The position numbers and the translations under genes are program-made. This document shows, piece by piece, positions 57,011 through 64,000 of a stretch of DNA of 64,000 bases. Within the stretch, counting starts at the first letter, position 1; each line of letters starts with the position of its first letter. The notes below the pieces were generated by a model. The model saw only the letters and a program-made list of their open reading frames with translations, was not told the origin of the DNA and made no database searches. Source of the stretch: Siderastrea radians (taxonomy: Eukaryota > Cnidaria > Anthozoa > Scleractinia > Rhizangiidae); the NCBI GenBank assembly GCA_964017195.1, contig OZ024887.1:9664160-9728159 (forward strand), written 5' to 3'.

Positions 57011-57150
57011 GTGGTTTCACTTAACCCGTGAAACAATATCCAACAATTAGTGTCTAAAAGTAAAAGTGAACAAAAGAAAACAATGAAATTACTGTGTAAT
57101 AGTGTCTAATTGTTTAGTATCTATTACACGGGTTAAGTGAAATCACCCTA
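57011..57150. mobile_element. Small MITE
   Basis: AGTGGTTTCACTTAACCCGTG faces CACGGGTTAAGTGAAATCAC; AATTAGTGTC/GTGTCTAATT pair inside. No coding capacity. Confidence 0.75.
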
Positions 57151-57439
57151 ATTCGAAATAATGATAGTAAACAAAGAAGAGAGTTGAAAAACAGGTTTCT
57201 CAGATAGAGAAATGAACATAGCACAGACCTAAGTCTATGGCCTGGAGTCACCAAGTTGTAGGATTAAGCTCTCTGATTGCCTCCAACGTGGCACTTTATC
57301 TCATGCCTTCCACTTCCTTCTTTCATCCTAAATCTTCGACAGCTCTTTCCTTCTTCACGTTGACAACTCTGAGGCCATAACACATCACCAGGTTCTTGCT
57401 CACAAATCCGCCACTCTCTCAGTCCGGTAATCTATTTCC

Positions 57440-59515
57440 GTTATAAACAGATTGTGAAATACGTTGAAACCAGACCTACTGCAGTGGCGGGCTTTTAAAC
57501 GAACCAAATGGTGTATATGAGGCTTACTGAGCGGACCATAAAATACGTTGACTGAAGATGTAGAGCAGTGGTGCGCATTTAACCATGACAAATTAAAGAG
57601 GCCGATAATGACGTGCAAGAGACGTTCACTATAGGCGCAGTACAATGGCGCGCATTAACAATATCGGATTATACAATAGGTTGGCTATTGGTGTTGTTCA
57701 GTGGCGGGCATTGTACAACAAGTTGGCTACAGGTGTAGTGCAATGGCGGACATTTACAAAAGCGGATCCTACAGTAGGTTGGCTACAGATGTAGTGCAGT
57801 GATGCGCGTTTCTTCATAAAACAGAGCACAATAACGAATTGCAAAAGACGGACTGCAGTTCGGTGGCGTTATTTTCACTACGAAAAAAGGAGGCGGAGAG
57901 CATTGGCATGTCCTTGATCATAATAAAGAGGAAAATAACGAATTGTAAAAGACGTTGACGACAAGAGCAGTGAAGCACTGCAAACTTAATTGTCATAATG
58001 TGGCTCATAATAGAGACTAAAATACTTTAACTACAGGCACAATAAAGTAGAGCGCATTTAATCTTAAAAGAAGTTGGCTACAAACGTGACTGATTGCGTA
58101 GCCCTAATTTAATTATACAATGATAGAGACGTTAAGTGTAGGCGTAAGCAATAGCACCCGTCAAAGAAGCTGAAAACGAGTCTGAACGTCGAATGCAGAC
58201 ATAGTGAAATGGCGCCCGTGTAATCCAAATAAAGTGGCTGCTAACGGAGTGTGAAAGATCAATCATAAAAGATGTAACAACAGGTGTATGCAATGGGGCT
58301 CATTTAATCATATTAACGAGGCCGCTAACGCTTTGTAAAAGACAGCGGCTGTCACCTGAAAACATTAGCGCGCATTTAGTCATAACAACGAGGTCGATAA
58401 CGCATTGAATTGTTTACAAGTGTAGTGCAGTGGTGTGAATTCAATTCTAACAAAATTAAAAGGAATATAAAGGATTACAAGAGTCGTTGACTGAAGCGCA
58501 ATGAAGTCGCGCACACTTGACCATCACTAAGAGGAAGACAATGGATCATTAAGTGAAGTCGTTGTCTGTAAGCGTATACGTATTTAAGTGATGCACATTC
58601 AGTAGTAATAAAGTGGAATATAAATGATTGCAATAAACTTTGATCGCATACATTTTGAAGTAGTACGTGTTTTTTGATAATGAAGAGTAAACTAAGATTG
58701 TGAAAAGATGTTTACTGCAAGTGTAGTGCATTGTTGCGCATTTAAACAAAATGAAGAAGCCGATAACGGATTGCAAGAAACGTTGACTGGAGGCGTAGTT
58801 TACTGGCGCGTTTTTGATCATTAAAAATGTAGGCGGGCGGAATGCATTTGCGCGCGCCTGATAATAGACGGTAAAGAGGAACATAAAGGATTGTAAAAGA
58901 CGTTGACTAAAGCTGCAATGAACTGGTGGACATTTAATATCAACAAAGTGGCTCATGACAGATTGCAAAACACATTTGCTTCATACATAATAGAGTGGCA
59001 CCCGTTTTATACTAATAAAGAGACAGTAACGAATTATAAAAGGCGTTGGCTGCAAATGTAACCGATCGCGTAGCCAACGTTTAATTATAATAAAGAGGAA
59101 GACGACAGATTTGATATGGTGCTTGTCAAATAATCCGATAACGGACCTAAATGTTGAACTTCAGGCGAAGCGTAGCGGTGCGCGCGTAGTGATAATAAAG
59201 CGGCTGACAACAAAGTGTAAGAGGCGTTGATTGCAGGCATATAACATTTTAATAAAGAAGCTGATCCCGGATAGTCAAAGATGTGATTAGCAGGTGCAGT
59301 GCATTGGCGCACCCTAGCATTATAAATGACAGCGACTCTAACGTCAGGGCAGTGGCGCGTATTTAATCATAAAAAGTGGTGATCGATAACAGACTGTAAA
59401 TGACGTTGTCCACAATTGTAGTGGAGTGCATTCAATTGTAACAAAAAAGGCCGATAATGGATTGCAAGAGACGTTGACTGCAGGTGTAGTGAAGTGGTGC
59501 TGACTTGATCGCAAT
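57440..59515. repeat. Highly degenerate satellite array
   Basis: Across about 2 kb the same ordered words recur at roughly 60-80 bp spacing: GTAGTGCAGTGGCGCGCATTT, TAATCATAA, AAGAGGCCGATAACG, ATTGCAAAAGACGTTGACT and GCAGGTG. Every unit differs by substitutions, deletions and partial loss. None of the short frames is conserved between units, so I treat it as non-coding. There are roughly 25-30 units; I did not align them exactly. Confidence 0.8.
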
Positions 59516-59859
59516 TAAGTTTCTTGTATACTTCTTCTCTTGCTTTTTTTTCTCGCCAGGAGAGTGGTCTTTGCATCTCTGACATTTTGGGTAGTTGTTT
59601 TTACCCTCCGTACTATTGCGCAGTTGTGTTGAGTGCCTGTTGCTAAGTGGAGCAATAGATCTATATGTTTCTTGACACCTCCAGCTTGGTAGCCGAGCTT
59701 TTCCACTCGATATCCTTGAGCATGGTGTTCCCCGATTGTTTTATTCTATTTCTTAAATTTTTTAATTTTGTTCATCCAGTCATATATATTTTAATTCGTA
59801 ATATATATTTTCATTCTTTTGATATAGTTTTTTGGTCTTGTGATTCTCAAATGAAGTTT

Positions 59860-60018
59860 AAACGTAACCTATGGCACATAAAATAATTATTATCATTATA
59901 TTTAAAACAACAACAACAATAATAATAATAATAATAATAATAATTAGTTATCATTATTAGAATTATAATTTTTAAATTGCAATTGTAATAATTATTATAA
60001 GTGCCATAGGTTACGTTC
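59860..60018. repeat. Fold-back element with (AAT)n centre
   Basis: AACGTAACCTATGGCAC and GTGCCATAGGTTACGTT face each other around (AAC)n/(AAT)n simple repeats at about 59909-59943. Confidence 0.75.
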
Positions 60019-60075
60019 GCGCCCTGTGTGCGTTATTTTAGGTTTTAGCATTAAGATATGTCAACCCTGCTACAA

Positions 60076-61401
60076 GAGGGTCCACAACAGGTTTGGCGGG
60101 ATGCAGGATTTGGCTAATTTTTGTGGCGATATTCGGGATGGGAGCTGAAAACAGGAGCGGGATGCGGGAATTTCGATTACGAGCAGGAGCAGGATTTTGT
60201 GTTTTCAGGGAGTCGGGATGCGAGAATCGCAAGGGAAAAGTAGCGGGATGCCGGCGTTATTTGAATTTTTACGAGACTGGATGATTTTACCAGAGCAGAC
60301 AGATACAAATGCATCCTTTGCGGTGTGAAGTGTGTTGGCAGTTTTAAGCAATGAATCGGCCAAGGCAGCGTAGCCTGAGAGCCAAACTAGTATGAGTCCT
60401 TTTGTGGTGTTTTGTGTTGATTTCGGACATTTCTATTCTCGTTGCTTTCATTACAAGAATGAGGTATCAAGTCAGATGTCGTGTTGCATTTCTTGGCCTG
60501 GTATGCGTTCTTGACTTTTCCTACACTTTCTATTGAGCGTTGGTTGGAACAGCTATGGTTAGTCTAGCCGTATGGCAACACCGGCGGACGGTAATGCAAC
60601 GACGGTCGCTGAAAACGAGGTATTTGACAACACAAATTTTGCTGCTATATACTATGAAACGAGTGCGAGCAGGTATGCCTTTCTTTGAAAAGAACACTCC
60701 CAAGCAGAGATTTTCTGATGGCAAGTAAAGACAGTGAAAGCTTTAAAAACTGTTAGGTGAGTCGACTTTTATAAATCTTTCAGGCTACATTTCATTTTTG
60801 CAGACCTCATAACTGGGCCGATCTTGTATGACCTTTGTGCCCCTAGCCTTGTCTAAGGATACAACCCATTTTTATACAGCTGGATGTAGATAAACAACGC
60901 GGAGAACACTTTGTGTCTAAGGGACGCACCGACCTTCAGATCAAAACCACGACGCGCTAACCACTGCGCAACTACCCCTTCTTTAAAATTTTGAACAGAA
61001 AGAGGGTCATGTCGTAAGACATTCAGTTGGTTGTCTTCCAAAAAACACAGGACCCAGAATACATAGCAAACATCTCTTTGTCAATCTTTACTTCTCACTA
61101 ATACCTGGACAAGATAAGGTAAAACAGAATAGCACAAACAAAACACACGTTATGGTCATTAGTGGCGATATCGAGACCACAAAAACGTCGACCATAAAAA
61201 CGTATTACGTTTGTCTGCTATCCGTTGTATAAAAAACTTGTCTGCTACCCATAAAAACTTGTCTGCTATCCGTTGTATAAAAGATAAGTGATGTTTTCAT
61301 CATGAATGTAGAAAACTAGTTAAAAATTTGGGCGGGACGGCGGGATTAACAGGAAAAAATAGGCGGGATGGCGGGATCTAAGAACCCTATTGTGGACCCT
61401 C
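60076..61401. mobile_element. DNA transposon with CTACAA target duplication and nested SINE
   Basis: Ends GAGGGTCCACAA and TTGTGGACCCTC are inverted repeats flanked by the direct repeat CTACAA (60070-60075 and 61402-61407). GCGGGATG-rich sequence lies just inside both ends. The 1.3-kb interior has no transposase. It contains the minus-strand tRNA-like SINE at about 60860-60979, which must have inserted later. The superfamily is not assigned; a 6-bp duplication does not match the common classes well. Confidence 0.7.
60860..60979 (-). mobile_element. tRNA-like SINE, degenerate
   Basis: The minus strand reads GGGTAGTTGCGCAGTGGTTA, then GCGCGTCGTGGTTTTGATC and GAAGGTCGGTGCGTCCC. The A box is good; the B box position is weak. 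A tail with AAGTGTTCTCCGCGTTGTTT follows. Confidence 0.55.
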
Positions 61402-61407
61402 CTACAA

Positions 61408-61456
61408 TAATGATGACGATGATGATGATGATGACGATGATGATGATGATGATGAA
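61408..61456. repeat. (GAT)n microsatellite
   Basis: Imperfect GATGAT run with a few GAC units, next to the right end of the transposon. Confidence 0.85.
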
Positions 61457-61515
61457 ATTATCACTACATAGGAAAGCGGACGGTTCATTCAGAACGCATT
61501 AAGGCTTAAATTACT

Positions 61516-61848
61516 CCGTTAACTAACCCACTAAAGCCAAACAATGCAAAAGCGTACAATACCGAACACCTTCGACGAACTTTCTCTCCTTCTGAGAGTG
61601 ATGGCTTTCAGTGTCCTTGTCTCACCCATAGAGAAGTTGTAGAAATTGCAGAGTATATTTTCCTGACAAAGAGAATCACTTGTGACGAAGTCTTCCAGTA
61701 TGGCTTCTACTTAACTTCCACTGCTGTATCTAAGAAAATAAAAAAAAAATGCAAAGCTCTTATGATTGATTTAACAGGACTGACAGTAGTACCACCGACT
61801 ATAAGGTGCTCTATGTTGATTTTACGTAGCTGTTGTTTCGTTCCAACT
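61516..61848 (+). CDS. Open frame without start, unknown protein
   Basis: About 110 codons lack a stop and an initiating ATG. It reads NTEHLRRTFSPSESDGFQCP, then LTHREVVEIAEYIFLTKRIT and CDEVFQYGFYLTSTAV, and stops at TAA. The first two thirds have a protein-like composition with alternating helices; after SKKIKKKC it looks less coding, so an exon might end near 61735. No family recognised. Confidence 0.3.
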
Positions 61849-61859
61849 AAGCAATAATA

Positions 61860-63060
61860 TCACCAATATTAGAGACTGGCATGAAATGAAATTAAAGATA
61901 CTTCGTTCTCTGAGAAGGCCCGAGTGTTTGAACATTGAACAGCAAACAAAATGCAAATGAAGTGTGAAAAAAGCGCCAAATTTTTGAACGCACGCGGACG
62001 CTTTACCTGATTGGTTTTTCAAATCTCAGCTTCTTCCCCATTGGCCGAGTAGTGACAGCTGAATGTCGTCTTTTGTTTAGCACAAGCACGTTTTAACTAC
62101 AGGAAATTTCTTCACGTGAACTTCTACCAAGATCAAGATCAAAAACAAAACGATAATTTTGGGAAGTGGATAGCAAGAAGACAAGATAAAAGAGAATAGG
62201 AAAGTATAAGACAATGATTCCATTTTTTCTTTCGATATCTATTTTACTTGGAGTGGTTACCATTTACAAAAACTACCGGAAATTTCGGTTGAACTGTAAG
62301 CTTAAATGGTAAGGCTATTTTGGTTTGCCCCGCGACCGGAATGAGAGGTAGTCCAAGCTTGTTTACCATTTACACGGGAAAACCGGTCGGTTTAGCGTTT
62401 GGGTCGGTTTAGGCAAACGGTAAGCGAATTTCCGTATTGGGAAAATTCCGTTCGGGACTGGCGCTTACCATTTGCAGAAATTCCTACCATTTACCAAAAA
62501 ATTTGCACGATGGCGACTACTAACGAGAAGGTCGCAAAACAAAAGCTTTGATTAACAAAACAACGACTCTGCACGTGCGTTATGTGCACAACTACAACGT
62601 GAAATGACCCAATTCAACGTTTTGTTTAGAACGCAAATACACGACGGTGAATTTTCGTTTTTATAGTAATAATAATATAATAGTAATAACTTTATTCACG
62701 TGTCAAGTGATCTAGCACCTTGTAAAGACAGGGCGCTAATTGGGGACACAGCTATTTTCTAATTAATTTTCTAAATAAGTTCTTCCTCGAACTGATACGC
62801 CGTCCTTACAAATTCAGCTCCTGGATAATTCGACTGCATTCAGTTAAACGAGTCGGAATATTAAATCGCCAAGAAGTTTCAAAGATTTTGAAGGCATTTT
62901 AAAAGTGACGTTTTTCCTTCCCGTTAAGCTCCCTAATTAATTGTTGTTGGGACAGAAAATGGCTACGAGAGCCTGAAACTGGTATCAAACAACCCAAAAT
63001 CCCCAACCGGAATATCCGAACGGAAAATTGTGTTCCATTATTTAGGTTGTTTGGCATAGT
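61860..63060. other. Non-coding; TTTACCATTTACA-rich block
   Basis: At 62255-62510 the words ACCATTTAC and GGTAAG recur in both orientations, suggesting an old element. Nothing else was recognised. Confidence 0.4.
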
Positions 63061-63067
63061 CTAAAAT

Positions 63068-63190
63068 CTGGACTGGACTGGACTGGACTGGACTGGACTG
63101 GACTGGACTCTGGACCCTGGACCCTGGACTCTGGACTCTGGACCCTGGACCCTGGACCCTGGACCCTGGATCCTGGACCCTGGACTCTGA
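63068..63190. repeat. (CTGGA)n passing into (CTGGACC)n minisatellite
   Basis: About eight CTGGA pentamers are followed by 7-bp CTGGACC/CTGGACT units to 63190. Two overlapping proline/serine frames on the minus strand are products of this repeat. Confidence 0.95.
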
Positions 63191-63199
63191 GGAAAATGT

Positions 63200-63700
63200 G
63201 ATATATGATCGAAACATCTTCGGCTCTTTTTCGGGAACCTTCGCATTCGTCGGCAAACTTCGGAATTCTTCGGAAAATTACCGAATCTTCATCTGTTTTC
63301 TTTCATTTTCTTGAATGTACTATAAACGAAAAATCACACGTCCTTCTCGTGATGTTTTGAGAACTTTCAAAACATCACCCCTACCTTAAATGTACTCGAG
63401 GCCGTGCAATTTCCTGTACTTATTGTTTCCGCCTTCCAAGATACGATCTTTAATAGAAATGCCAAATGACTTGGTTATTATTACTGCCACACGGAGACAG
63501 TATTGGCCAAATGGGGTGCAAAAGTGAGGCCAATTAGCCAATGTTTATTTCCACTGTACCGCCTGAACTGTGTGAAGTTGATGCAACAAGCATTTATTCC
63601 CTTTTTGGTAGTTATTCCAATGGTCTCCACCCCCATTTACAAGCATCACATAGACAGCACATTGCGAAAGAGCTAAAAATAAGCTAATGAAATCGTTTCT
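63200..63700. other. Non-coding, nothing recognised
   Basis: A few TTCGG-type repeated words at 63220-63285; no exon supported. Confidence 0.35.
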
Positions 63701-64000
63701 GAAATTATGAATATATGAAACTCATATATTTGAACTGCGGAATGAAGAAATAAGTGTAAAGAAGATCCTCGCAGTTATTAACGCAACTCATGCAGTTGCG
63801 AAAAGAAAGCCTGAAAAAATCAGGCTTGCCGGGATTCGAACCCTGACCTCTGCGATACCGGTGCAGCGCTCTAACCAATTGAGCTAACAAGCCGACTGGG
63901 AGCTGGTCATTAAATTGGTTCGTAATATACCCGGGAAAAATGAAGATGAAATTATGAATATATGAAACTCATATATTTGAACTGCGGAATGAAGAAATAA
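63701..64000. repeat. Satellite with tRNA-like module, 247-bp period
   Basis: GAAATTATGAATATATGAAACTC and the next bases recur identically at 63701 and 63948, giving a 247-bp period. The second unit runs off the window. Each unit holds an antisense tRNA-like module. I recognise this as a tandem repeat type widespread in corals. Confidence 0.8.
63823..63893 (-). ncRNA. tRNA-Thr-like module, probable pseudo-tRNA
   Basis: The minus strand reads GGCTTGTTAGCTCAATTGG with D-stem GCTC/GAGC and anticodon arm CTGCA-CCGGTAT-CGCAG (GGT at 34-36). The B box is GGTTCGAATCC and the acceptor 3' side is CAAGCC. It folds as a cloverleaf, but position 33 is C instead of U, the anticodon stem has an A-C mismatch, and the T stem has one mismatch. 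A and B boxes could still drive Pol III transcription. Confidence 0.6.

Noticed and set aside
57440..59515. Several 60-140 codon minus-strand frames with repeated Cys/His words
   Set aside because: They come from satellite units and differ in frame and content between units; no zinc-finger spacing is maintained.
63038..63256. Two overlapping minus-strand frames with repeated Gly-Ser-Arg-Val-Gln
   Set aside because: They are translations of the CTGGA/CTGGACC minisatellite.
63823..63893. Functional tRNA-Thr gene
   Set aside because: C at position 33, an anticodon-stem mismatch, a T-stem mismatch and location inside a tandem repeat argue for a pseudo-tRNA module.

Overview
This is animal nuclear DNA, most likely from a stony coral or close anthozoan. 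Genes are split into short exons with GT-AG introns, no bacterial gene organisation is visible, and much of the window is short non-autonomous DNA transposons, fold-back elements and tRNA-like repeats. I recognise several of these as repeat families typical of coral genomes. The species cannot be named from the sequence alone.

Two protein-coding genes are well supported. On the + strand (about 5.7-12.5 kb) lies a single-pass membrane protein with one CUB domain and a cytoplasmic tail carrying PPxY motifs. Its tail exon has been tandemly duplicated. On the - strand (24.1-28.6 kb) all four coding exons of the pallidin gene (BLOC1S6) can be assembled with every splice phase closing. A third - strand reading frame at 15.9-16.9 kb is interrupted by a transposon with an exact 3-bp target duplication; removing the insert restores the frame. 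Several weaker exon-like pieces (30.4, 36.4, 40.4, 47.5-49.1, 48.1-48.5, 55.3-55.9 and 61.5 kb) have open frames or plausible splice sites but no family I recognise.

Layout: 0-5.6 kb, repeats including three copies of one long unit; 5.7-12.5 kb, CUB gene with intronic hAT-like, SINE and TA-flanked insertions; 14.5-22.9 kb, a run of terminal-inverted-repeat elements around the broken - strand gene; 24.1-28.6 kb, BLOC1S6; 29-36 kb, mostly unexplained sequence with two inverted-repeat elements; 37.0-39.1 kb, a 5'-truncated LINE inserted in a minisatellite of about 21 bp; 41.7-42.3 kb, a tandem array with alternating unit types; 45.1-45.7 kb, a Penelope-like reverse transcriptase relic; 49.0-51.6 kb, a 2.5-kb block bounded by inverted arms of about 200 bp and holding a perfect-period 37-bp minisatellite; 54.1-55.0 kb, a second LINE tail; 55-56.5 kb, a rearranged cluster of exon-like pieces; 57.4-59.5 kb, a degenerate satellite; 60.1-61.4 kb, a transposon with a nested SINE; 63.7-64.0 kb, the start of a tRNA-like satellite with a 247-bp period.

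The recognised genes do not form a pathway. BLOC1S6 works in endosome and lysosome-related organelle trafficking, and the CUB protein would be a surface molecule whose tail could recruit WW-domain ubiquitin ligases. The dominant process in the window is mobile-element turnover, including one insertion inside a reading frame and one inside a gene intron that carries paired CRE-type sites. Nothing here proves a new biological system. The strongest leads are the duplicated symmetric exon, the transposon-broken reading frame, and the structured tandem arrays.
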